A DNA stretch of 64,000 bases from Sphingobacterium chungjuense (GTDB taxonomy: Bacteria; Bacteroidota; Bacteroidia; Sphingobacteriales; Sphingobacteriaceae). Positions within the stretch are counted from its first letter, which is position 1, and the number at the start of each line of letters is the position of its first letter. The notes beneath the pieces are model-generated. The model was not told where the DNA came from, ran no database searches, and saw nothing but the letters and a program-made list of their open reading frames with translations. Both the position numbers and the translations under genes were made by a program. The stretch spans positions 62,001 through 126,000 of the forward strand of contig NZ_WLYS01000005.1 of assembly GCF_011316935.1 (NCBI RefSeq), in the 5' to 3' direction. Below are positions 13,183 to 21,779 of the stretch, piece by piece.

Positions 13183-15468
13183 TTACTGGTTTAATGTGAA
13201 TTTGGCGACTTGCGTATCGCGTGAGTTGGTACCTACAAACACTTCAAATTCACCGCGCTCTGCTACCCACTGCAATTCCTGATTAAAGAATTTAAGATCT
13301 TCCTCTTGCAGGGTAAACGCGATTTTCTTCGTTTCCCCTTTTTTGATAAGTACTTTTTCAAATTTCTTTAATTCCTTGACCGGACGTGTGACCGAGCCAA
13401 CTAGATCACGAACATATAATTGTACGACTTCTTCACCATCCCAGTTACCAGAATTGGTAACATCCACTTGCACTTCAATCGTACCGCCTGCTGTCATACT
13501 AGTAGCAGAAAGTTGTGGTTGTCCGTAATCAAATTGGCTATAGCTCAAACCAAATCCGAAAGGATATAATGGTTCATTGTCTACGTCAATATAATTCGAA
13601 CGGAACTTTTCAAACCACTTTCCTTTTGCTAGCGGACGTCCGGTATTTTTCTGCGCGTAATACAGTGGAAGCTGACCAACATGCTTTGGAAAACTAGCTG
13701 GAAGTTTACCCGAAGGGTTCACATCACCAAATAGCACATCGGCCACCGCTTTTCCTGTCTCGGAGCCACCAAACCATACATTTAAAATCGCTGGTACGGA
13801 TTCACTTTCACCCACAATCGTCATCGGACGACCCGCAAAAAGAACTAAAACTACCGGCTTACCAGTTGCCAATAGTCTTTGCAATAAACGTTGTTGAATT
13901 TCTGGAATACCAATATCTACTCGGCTCGAACTTTCGCCAGACATTTCAGAAGCTTCACCCAAGGCAGCAACAATAACATCTGCATCTTTTGTCGCTGCCA
14001 CCGCTTCTGCTAAGATGGATTCCTCATCGCGTTCATCACGTGGGATGGTACGTCCAAACATCGTGGCTCGTTCTTGATAAGCGGCGTCTTCTACCAAATT
14101 CGAACCTAGGTGCGTGATGATTTCTACTTTGTTGCCCAATGCAGCACGCATGCCTTCCACCAACGAAGGTGTATTGGCATGATCGGCACTTACGCTCCAA
14201 GTTCCCGGCATATTGCTGCCCGTATTGGCTAATGGGCCAATCACAGCTAATTTGCCCTGTTTTTTCAGAGGCAAAAGCTGGTTTTCATTTTTCAGTAATA
14301 CAAAGGATTTGCCGGCAGCTTCACGTGCTTTTTGCAAATGTGCTGGGGTATAGATATCCGTTTTTGCGCGCTTTGCGTCAGCATTTTTGTACGGATCGTC
14401 AAACAGACCAAGTCGGTACTTCGCTTCCAGCACCGCACGACAAGCCGCATCAATCCGTTCTTGCGCGACTTTGCCTTCTTGTAACGATTTCTCGAGCGTA
14501 GTCAAGAATCCTTCTCCGACCATGTCCATATCCATTCCTGCATTCAGCGACAGTTTGGATACTTCTTGCAGATCTCCCAAACCGTGTTCCACCAATTCAT
14601 TGACGCCCGTATAATCAGACACCACTAATCCTTTGAAGCCCCAATCTTGGCGCAAGACATCGGTAAGCAACCATTTATTAGCGCTGGCAGGAACACCATT
14701 TATATCATTAAAAGATACCATGATAGATGCTACACCAGCATCCACCGCTGCTTTGTACGGCGGGAAATATTCGTTGTACATCCGATGCAAACTCATATCG
14801 GTGGTATTATAATCACGTCCGCTTTCTGCCGCGCCATACAACGCAAAATGCTTCACACAGGCGAGCATCGCATCTTTTGCACGCAGATCATCCGATTGTA
14901 GTCCGCGAACCATCGCTGCCGCAATTAGACTTCCCAAATAAGGATCTTCACCACTTCCTTCGGAAATACGTCCCCAACGCGCATCGCGACTAATATCTAC
15001 CATTGGCGAGAATGCCCAATGGATTCCATCGGCCGTGGCCTCTTTGGCGGCAATACGTGCCGTTTGCTGAATCAGATCCAGATCCCAAGAAGCCGCTAAA
15101 CCTAATGGGATAGGGAAGGCGGTGCGATAACCGTGGATCACATCCATGCCGAAAATAATAGGAATCTTCAAGCGTGATTGCTTCATCGCAATTTCCTGCG
15201 CACGTCTTGTTTTCTCTGGTGTGCTCAGGCTGAAAATACCGCCGATTTTTCCTTCGGCAATCTTTTGTTCCACTCCCGTGGATACGACCGAGCCTGTCAC
15301 CGCTTCACCAGCAGTTACCAAGTTGAGTTGGCCGATCTTTTCCTGCAAAGTCATCTTAGACATCAAATCGTCTAAGAATCGGTTCATTTTGGCATCATTT
15401 TGCTGTGCTTGTGATAAAAAAGGTAACGCTAAAGCACAAATTATCAATCGAAATTTACTTTTGTTCAT
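13183..15468 (-). CDS. bglX: Glycoside hydrolase family 3 beta-glucosidase (BglX-like)
   Basis: Secreted 761-residue exo-acting beta-glucosidase that releases glucose from beta-glucooligosaccharides. Signal peptide residues 1-21 (ending SQAQ), a GH3 N-terminal barrel with the nucleophile Asp285 in VVSDYTG and the KHFALYG motif, a GH3 C-terminal alpha/beta sandwich, and a fibronectin-III-like domain (from about 670). It is the last gene of the susC-susD-GH144-GH3 operon, 15 bases after the glucanase. Bacteroides BT3567, a GH3 beside a GH144, prefers beta-1,2 linkages; by context the same specificity is inferred here, but general beta-glucosidase activity cannot be excluded. Confidence 0.93.
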   Translation of the reverse strand: MNKSKFRLIICALALPFLSQAQQNDAKMNRFLDDLMSKMTLQEKIGQLNLVTAGEAVTGSVVSTGVEQKIAEGKIGGIFSLSTPEKTRRAQEIAMKQSRLKIPIIFGMDVIHGYRTAFPIPLGLAASWDLDLIQQTARIAAKEATADGIHWAFSPMVDISRDARWGRISEGSGEDPYLGSLIAAAMVRGLQSDDLRAKDAMLACVKHFALYGAAESGRDYNTTDMSLHRMYNEYFPPYKAAVDAGVASIMVSFNDINGVPASANKWLLTDVLRQDWGFKGLVVSDYTGVNELVEHGLGDLQEVSKLSLNAGMDMDMVGEGFLTTLEKSLQEGKVAQERIDAACRAVLEAKYRLGLFDDPYKNADAKRAKTDIYTPAHLQKAREAAGKSFVLLKNENQLLPLKKQGKLAVIGPLANTGSNMPGTWSVSADHANTPSLVEGMRAALGNKVEIITHLGSNLVEDAAYQERATMFGRTIPRDERDEESILAEAVAATKDADVIVAALGEASEMSGESSSRVDIGIPEIQQRLLQRLLATGKPVVLVLFAGRPMTIVGESESVPAILNVWFGGSETGKAVADVLFGDVNPSGKLPASFPKHVGQLPLYYAQKNTGRPLAKGKWFEKFRSNYIDVDNEPLYPFGFGLSYSQFDYGQPQLSATSMTAGGTIEVQVDVTNSGNWDGEEVVQLYVRDLVGSVTRPVKELKKFEKVLIKKGETKKIAFTLQEEDLKFFNQELQWVAERGEFEVFVGTNSRDTQVAKFTLNQ

Positions 15469-15483
15469 ATTATTCGTTTTTGC

Positions 15484-16851
15484 TTAAAGGATTCTAGGTG
15501 AACTGAATCCTAGCTTTTTCAATCCGGCTTTGATCTCTGGCGCTTCCATAAATAGATTCCACAATAATCCAGAACGGTAATTCTCGATCATCACGACGAT
15601 CGGACCTTGATCGATCGCCAAATAATGCTGCGGAAACCAATCTTCTGTTTCCGAGTACGCATCATAAAAACCATATTTTCCCCACACCTTAGTACCTAAA
15701 GAGTCCATTAGATAATGGGCGAATGAAATACTTTCTTCCGGTGTGTATGGCATAGACGAAAGCGCTGCCGTTGGGCTGATCACACCGTGATCGTTATCCG
15801 GATGATGGGCATCATATCCTTTCAGCGAATAGCTGGCCGTCAATCCCCATCCTTTATCCGCACCATAGCCTTTGTAACCTTTTGGGTTTTCTTCTGCGTA
15901 GGCAATATTGATTTTTGCATGATTGCTTGTCACATCCCAATAATTAGCGCAGCGATCTTGCAAACCTTTTGGATCCAATCCTAAATACGAGTAGTGCGCC
16001 CAAAAAAGCGGACCGATCTCACCCGGTCGTGCATTGTGCTTGATGCTCAACGGTATATTTAGCTTTTCTGCGGTGGAACGAATCTCGCCCGAACGTGCCC
16101 AACCTTCATGATATACGGCTGTATCGATCGCGTGTGTAGGAGAGGAGGCTGCCAAAATATAAGTGACCAACCCTTCGTCGTAACCGCGTACTGGATGATT
16201 CATGCCGAAGTCTACCGATGGACTCCAATGCCAGAAAATCACATTTTGTCCATTGGTATAATGGTTCCAGTTTATGCCTTTCCACAGTTCATCAGCGCTG
16301 CTAGCCACGGCTTGCTCATCTTCCGAACCATTTTTCAAGTACTCGCGAATCGTAATTAGAGATTGTGCGAGGAAGGCTGTTTCAACAATGTCACCGCCGT
16401 TGTCTTTTTCACTAAACGCTTGCACTTTTTTGGTATCACCATGGTACCAATGTGCCCACGCGCCTTGAAAGCGTTCTATTTCCGACAGGTAATTCATTAT
16501 ATGCGCTAATCTTTTTACGCCTTCTTCCCGAGTAATAAATCCTCTTTCAATTCCTGTGATGATGGCCATGAGGCCGAAACCACTGCCACCAATGGTGACC
16601 ACATTTTGATCGTTTTTCGGATAAATTCCATCCAAATGGATGCGCTCACGCGCCATGCCTGAAGTAGGTTCAGCGCCCTCCCAGAAATACTGGAAGGTGT
16701 TGCGCTGAATCTCGGTGAGCAAAGAATCATCTTTGCTACTGTGCTCTGTTTGTGTTTTATCGTCGTTGGCTTGACTACCGGTATTATTCTGGCAAGAAAA
16801 AAATAGAGTTGCCGCGAATAAAGAGAGGGTAGCTGTTGTCAGTTTCTTCAT
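15484..16851 (-). CDS. GH144-like (glycoamylase-domain) beta-1,2-glucanase lipoprotein
   Basis: A 455-residue lipoprotein (lipobox ending FFSC, Cys20) with one large alpha/alpha-barrel glycoamylase-type domain. Visible family blocks are GGSGFGLMAIITGIERGF, the acidic KDNGGDIVETAFL, PGEIGPLFWAHYSYLGLD and HHPDNDHGVISPTAA. Automated annotation calls such proteins glucoamylase, but the characterised bacterial members with this domain and size are GH144 enzymes that act on beta-1,2-glucan, in endo or sophorose-releasing mode. Its place between susD and a GH3 beta-glucosidase mirrors the beta-1,2-glucan locus of Bacteroides. Family assignment is by recognition of the motifs and context and is strong; endo or exo action is unknown. 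Confidence 0.82.
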   Translation of the reverse strand: MKKLTTATLSLFAATLFFSCQNNTGSQANDDKTQTEHSSKDDSLLTEIQRNTFQYFWEGAEPTSGMARERIHLDGIYPKNDQNVVTIGGSGFGLMAIITGIERGFITREEGVKRLAHIMNYLSEIERFQGAWAHWYHGDTKKVQAFSEKDNGGDIVETAFLAQSLITIREYLKNGSEDEQAVASSADELWKGINWNHYTNGQNVIFWHWSPSVDFGMNHPVRGYDEGLVTYILAASSPTHAIDTAVYHEGWARSGEIRSTAEKLNIPLSIKHNARPGEIGPLFWAHYSYLGLDPKGLQDRCANYWDVTSNHAKINIAYAEENPKGYKGYGADKGWGLTASYSLKGYDAHHPDNDHGVISPTAALSSMPYTPEESISFAHYLMDSLGTKVWGKYGFYDAYSETEDWFPQHYLAIDQGPIVVMIENYRSGLLWNLFMEAPEIKAGLKKLGFSSPRIL

Positions 16852-16886
16852 ATATTTCTAGTAATTCGCTCTTTTGTGTATAGTTA

Positions 16887-18431
16887 CTATCGTTGTTCTA
16901 GACCGACTAATTGTGGTAAAATGTCTTGTTGTGGCAATGGATAAGGATAGAAACGCCCCGAAGCAGGATACGTTCTTCCTTCGTAGTTTAGCTCAGTTGT
17001 ACGATCATGGCGGATCAGATCATAGAAGCGGATACCCCATTCTGAACCGAATTCAGCAAATTTTTCTGCTAACACATTATCCAATGTTACACCCGAAATG
17101 GCTCCCAATTTTGCCCGACCACGCACGAGATTAACCGCTTCGTCGGCGCTTAATGCGCTACTCGACGCGCCACTAACCAACGCTTCGGCATGCATAAGCA
17201 GGACTTCTGCGTAGCGAATCACGATCATGTTTTTATTCTCTCCATAATTAGTACGGTCCTGCGTCAATTGCGTGGACGGCAAATAGTGCTTGCCACTTAG
17301 GAATAAATAACGTGGGTGGTTGTTAAATACATCACCTTCACGTGTTGTATTGCTTACGAATGCTGGTAATTCAGCATGAGCCGGATCACTTTGTAAGGCT
17401 TCGATTCCGCGTGGTGTAAATAATACGGTAGTCTCTAAGCGATCGGTTTCACCACGATCCAGCATGAATTTGATATATTTCTGACTTGGTTCGTAGAAAC
17501 CCCATCCTTGACTGGCTCCAGCACGAGCCGGCGTCCAGCTACTTGGGCCATAAAAATCCCAAGGGAATCGGTACGATGTACCTGTTCCAGTACCTAAGTC
17601 TGAATATTGGTATTCCAACAGGTTTTCGTTATTCAGCTTTCCAGGTATCTTAAATAATTGGTAGTAATCTTCCGACAAACTATACAAACCACTACTGATA
17701 ATTTCACTCGTCGCCTCAGCAACGGCTGGATAATTCTTGGCTTCCAAATTGGCCATCGCTTTTACGGCTAATGCCGTGTGGCGGGTAACGCCACCGCGGA
17801 TGTCTGTGCGTTGGTTTGGTCGCATATCGGGTAATGCGGGTAAAGCTTCATCCATTAATGTGGAAATATGTGCCATCACACCTGCGAAATCCGTAGGCTC
17901 TACATTAAACATATCTGCCGGCACCGAACTTGTTGGGATTAGAATTGTTCCCCACAAACGCGCCAATTGCAGCAATTCAAATCCCTGCATCACCTTAATT
18001 TCGGCAATGTACTGCTGTGCCGTTTGCTCAGAAGCTCCAGCCTCTTGGTATTTTTGAATTTCTTCTATAGCGCCCTGCCAATTGATTAAGTCCGTATAGA
18101 GATTTAACCAAGTGGAGTTGAGCATCCAGAAATTACGATCGTAACGGTAGTTGTCTGCATTGGCAAATAAGGGTTGATCACCAAGACCACCTGCATTGAT
18201 ATCATCTCCGCGAACACCGATCAATGGTACCGTTTCCCATTGCATGGTATATAAGTCATTGTATGCGCCACGTGCCAGCAATACCATATCGGCACTTTGG
18301 GAATAGTCGATCTCATCCGCGATAATCTCGTTCTCCAGTGGTGCGTCTAGCGAACAGGAACTGGTAAATCCTAGCACGAAAAGCGCTAGAAAGGCACGAG
18401 GTATAGTATATAATTTTTTCATTTGAGTCAT
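16887..18431 (-). CDS. SusD/RagB-family glycan-binding lipoprotein
   Basis: A 514-residue outer-surface lipoprotein that captures oligosaccharide for its SusC partner. The lipobox is visible (LGFTSSC), followed by the SusD-like N-terminal repeats and the conserved MIVIRYAEVLLMHAEAL block. A second ATG three codons downstream (18422), giving an MKKLYT signal start, is an equally good start. It lies 14 bases after susC and 35 bases before the GH144-like gene. Confidence 0.94.
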   Translation of the reverse strand: MTQMKKLYTIPRAFLALFVLGFTSSCSLDAPLENEIIADEIDYSQSADMVLLARGAYNDLYTMQWETVPLIGVRGDDINAGGLGDQPLFANADNYRYDRNFWMLNSTWLNLYTDLINWQGAIEEIQKYQEAGASEQTAQQYIAEIKVMQGFELLQLARLWGTILIPTSSVPADMFNVEPTDFAGVMAHISTLMDEALPALPDMRPNQRTDIRGGVTRHTALAVKAMANLEAKNYPAVAEATSEIISSGLYSLSEDYYQLFKIPGKLNNENLLEYQYSDLGTGTGTSYRFPWDFYGPSSWTPARAGASQGWGFYEPSQKYIKFMLDRGETDRLETTVLFTPRGIEALQSDPAHAELPAFVSNTTREGDVFNNHPRYLFLSGKHYLPSTQLTQDRTNYGENKNMIVIRYAEVLLMHAEALVSGASSSALSADEAVNLVRGRAKLGAISGVTLDNVLAEKFAEFGSEWGIRFYDLIRHDRTTELNYEGRTYPASGRFYPYPLPQQDILPQLVGLEQR

Positions 18432-18445
18432 TGTTTTAGTGCTAC

Positions 18446-21400
18446 TTACAATTTAATCATTACGCCAAAAGTGTATACAGCTGGAATTGGGTACACCTCG
18501 CGGTCAATACCATCTGCTACTTCTGGGTTGAAGCCGTTGTATTTGAAGATAGTCAATGGGCGTTCTGCCGTAAATGTTAAACGTGTTTCTGGCCATTTGC
18601 TCTCGCTGCCAAAGAAAGTGTACGATAGGCGGACGTTTTGTAGGCGGAAATACGAGCCACTTTCCATAAAATAGCTGCTCATGTTTTGATTCCAAGCACG
18701 TCGCAAGCCAGATGCAGAAGGATACTGGTTCGATGTGCCTTCGCCTCTCCACATGTTTTCAGCTAGATCAGCATCAATGTTGGTGTCATTGGTGAAAATC
18801 ATCTCGCCACGTTTACGGTTCAGAATACTGAAGCCAGACTGGCCTTGAAATAGTGCGGAGAAATCCAATCGCTTATAACTAAGACCTATGTTTCCTCCCC
18901 AAGTAAATGTTGGCAAGTAAGATCCTAGAACGGTACGATCTAGATCGTCGATCACACCATCACCGTTGACATCTCGGAAAATTAAATCACCTGGACGAAG
19001 GCCGTTGGCTTGAATAAACTCTGGCGTATACCCACTGTTTTGGATTTGCTGCTCATTTTGGAATACGCCGACCACATCATAACCAAAGAAAGCTTGATAA
19101 GGTTGGCCAAGGATAGAACGTTGTCTAAACTCTGCCTGTCCAGCATCCAAAAATGGTGCATCACCGAGACTACGTACCTCATTTTTCAGCGTAGCAATAT
19201 TACCGCCTATGCTGTACGAGAAGTCCTCGTTGATATTGTCCTGCCAGTTGAGGTTCATTTCAAATCCAGTGTTGCGGAAAGCCCCCACACTACGACGCTC
19301 CGATCCACGAAGTACTGGTGGGATAATGTTTACCGCAAGGTTGCGCGTGTCTCTGATGAAATAATCTGCATTCAATGACAAACGGTTATTAAGAAACTGT
19401 GCGTCGATACCTACGTTGGTCTCTACTGTGGTTTCCCAGCTCGTGATTAAATCAAACAGGGGATTAAGGAAGCGACCCACAATACGGCCATCTCCAATCG
19501 CACCCGTGTTTTCTTGATATCTTGGGCGACCTGCGGCTGGATTGATGCCATCATTACCCAACTGACCCCAACCTCCGCGAAGTTTTAAGAAGTCGATTCC
19601 AGGTACATTGAAAAACTCTTCCTGTGATACCACCCAGCCTGCGCCGATCGTCGCAAAGTGACCCCATTTCTTTTGAAACTTGTTGTTACCGTCACTTCTC
19701 AATGTACCATAAAGTAAGTACTTGCCATCGTAGTTATAGGCTACCCGACCGAAGAAGGAAAGGAATTTCAAATTTGCATTTAATGTAGTCTCGTTGGCGT
19801 CACCAATGTCATTCAAATCAAAATCTGTTGCATTAGTAAGATACCAGAATTGTTCTGCCGCACGTGTCGGCGCTGGATTGATCGCTGTACCTCTAGCGAA
19901 AAGCAATTCGCTGTATTCGGTACGATACGAATGTCCTAAAACGGCGTTTAAGTTATGCTTGCCAAACTGATCATCGTAGGTCAAGAAGTTGTCCCATACC
20001 TGATCATAGCTGCTCGTATTATTTCTACGAATGGCTGATGGTACCTGAGTAACACCATCATTGTATCCCTGATCTACGCGACGTGTATTGTTAAATGCCA
20101 GACTGTAATTGTACTGCGTACGGAATTTCAGTTTGTTCTCGATGATGGTGGCTTCTAGATTGAAGTTACCTAATACTTTGGCGATATGGTTTCTGTTATC
20201 AACAAAATTCAATGGGAAAAATGGATTTTGTACTCCTCTATAGCCCAAAGATTGTGCATTGGCCAATCCAAGTGGTGAAGCGGCCGTGTTTTGTGGATCA
20301 AATACAGGTAAGGTCGGTACCGCGAAATAAGAGCGGAACCACGCCGTGTTTTCACCAACATATTGACGGGCGGTACTTACATTAAAGTTACCACCAACCG
20401 TCAACCAGTCACGCACACGACTATCTACTTTTGTTCTGAAATTCAAACGGGTGAAATCATTACGCTGCTCGTTCAGTAAACCTTCTTGATTGAAGTAACT
20501 TCCACCTATGGCATAGCGTGTTTTCTCGCTACCTCCACTAAAGGATAAGTTGTGGTTTTGGATAGGAGCTGGCGACATCACTTCGTTGTACCAATTGGTA
20601 TTGACATTAGGCAGTGCTGGATTATTTGGATCGGCACCAAAGCGGTTGATCGCATTTTCAATAAATGCGATATCGGCAGCGCTTCCCGTTTCGTTGATGT
20701 AGCGAACAAATTGCTCGGTGTTGGCCATTTTTAAGACGTTTTGAGGATTTTGAATACCCCAATAACCATCGTACACGATTTCCGCTTCTTGATTGTAAGC
20801 ACCTGATTTCGTTTCGATGATAATAACGCCATTGGCAGCGCGTACCCCGTAAATAGCAGCAGCAGAAGCATCTTTCAACACATTGATGGTGGCAATATCG
20901 TTCGGGTTAAGAAAGTCGATATTATCAAAAAACATGTTGTCTACCACATACAATGGCGCTGAAGCACCTTCGGCAGAGGTAACACCACGCAAGCGAACAG
21001 TTGGCGAAGCGCCAGGCGCGCCGCTACTCACAATTTGTAATCCTGGTACACGCCCTTGCAAAGCTTGCATAGGTTGTGCTGCGGGAGTTTTTACAATGTC
21101 ATCAGCACGTACAGTCGCGACTGCGGTGGTGAGGTTACGTTGGCGTTGTGTACCGTAACCAACGACTACAATTTCTTCTAAAGTTTGGTTGCCGTCTTCT
21201 AGCAACACATTTAAGACGGTATCGCCTGCAGTGACTGTGACAGTTTTCGTTTCATAACCCAGGAAAGAAAATGATAGTGCATCGCCAGTGGTAGCGTCGA
21301 TCGTAAAACGACCCGCATCATCTGTTTGCGAAATAGTAGATTTTCCAGAAATGCGAATGGTAGCACCGGGGATACTCATTTGCGATTGGCTGTCTTTTAC

Positions 21401-21481
21401 TGTTCCCCGTATGGTGGTTTGGCCATACACTAGAAGGCTGCTGTATAAAAACAGCAAGGAGAGTAAGAGTGACTTCCTCAT
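18446..21481 (-). CDS. SusC/RagA-family TonB-linked outer membrane transporter
   Basis: A full-length 1011-residue TonB-dependent transporter for oligosaccharide import. Signal peptide (residues 1-20), a carboxypeptidase-regulatory-like beta sandwich (TIRGTVKDSQ...GATI), the SusC signature LEEIVVVGYGTQRQRNLTTA, the plug with NPNDIATINVLKDASAAAIYG, and a beta-barrel ending YTFGVMIKL. It is the first gene of a minus-strand operon with susD, a GH144-like glucanase and a GH3 enzyme. A 5' leader or promoter inverted repeat lies 46-94 bases upstream of the start codon. Confidence 0.96.
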   Translation of the reverse strand: MRKSLLLSLLFLYSSLLVYGQTTIRGTVKDSQSQMSIPGATIRISGKSTISQTDDAGRFTIDATTGDALSFSFLGYETKTVTVTAGDTVLNVLLEDGNQTLEEIVVVGYGTQRQRNLTTAVATVRADDIVKTPAAQPMQALQGRVPGLQIVSSGAPGASPTVRLRGVTSAEGASAPLYVVDNMFFDNIDFLNPNDIATINVLKDASAAAIYGVRAANGVIIIETKSGAYNQEAEIVYDGYWGIQNPQNVLKMANTEQFVRYINETGSAADIAFIENAINRFGADPNNPALPNVNTNWYNEVMSPAPIQNHNLSFSGGSEKTRYAIGGSYFNQEGLLNEQRNDFTRLNFRTKVDSRVRDWLTVGGNFNVSTARQYVGENTAWFRSYFAVPTLPVFDPQNTAASPLGLANAQSLGYRGVQNPFFPLNFVDNRNHIAKVLGNFNLEATIIENKLKFRTQYNYSLAFNNTRRVDQGYNDGVTQVPSAIRRNNTSSYDQVWDNFLTYDDQFGKHNLNAVLGHSYRTEYSELLFARGTAINPAPTRAAEQFWYLTNATDFDLNDIGDANETTLNANLKFLSFFGRVAYNYDGKYLLYGTLRSDGNNKFQKKWGHFATIGAGWVVSQEEFFNVPGIDFLKLRGGWGQLGNDGINPAAGRPRYQENTGAIGDGRIVGRFLNPLFDLITSWETTVETNVGIDAQFLNNRLSLNADYFIRDTRNLAVNIIPPVLRGSERRSVGAFRNTGFEMNLNWQDNINEDFSYSIGGNIATLKNEVRSLGDAPFLDAGQAEFRQRSILGQPYQAFFGYDVVGVFQNEQQIQNSGYTPEFIQANGLRPGDLIFRDVNGDGVIDDLDRTVLGSYLPTFTWGGNIGLSYKRLDFSALFQGQSGFSILNRKRGEMIFTNDTNIDADLAENMWRGEGTSNQYPSASGLRRAWNQNMSSYFMESGSYFRLQNVRLSYTFFGSESKWPETRLTFTAERPLTIFKYNGFNPEVADGIDREVYPIPAVYTFGVMIKL

Positions 21482-21779
21482 AGATAGTGTGTAATTAGAA
21501 TAAGTGATTTAATTTATAATGGCTTTGATATTTATGTCCCAATCATCATATGTAGCCGGGGACATAACAAATATCAGCATATAAGGTTTTGTCAGGGAAT
21601 TTTGTACTAGCACATCATTACTACGCCAGTGAGATAGTTGCTTTAAGCATTGATAATTAAATCTATTGACCTATATACTAGTATCTTACGATCTAATCTA
21701 AAATCAAAATCATCTTCTACAAATGAGATCTCGTAGTTTGTTTAAACGGAATATGTGTGGTAATGATGTAGTAGATTGC
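21482..21779 (-). promoter_or_regulatory. Regulatory gap between susC and its putative regulator
   Basis: 298 bases without a gene. It holds an imperfect inverted repeat, 21527-21540 (GATATTTATGTCCC) with 21559-21575, in which both 7-base half arms match and the right side has 3 extra bases. The right arm contains GATATTTG on the minus strand (21568-21575), one base off the -7 consensus, so the repeat could be an operator at the susC promoter or a leader hairpin. Nothing else was seen. Confidence 0.5.
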
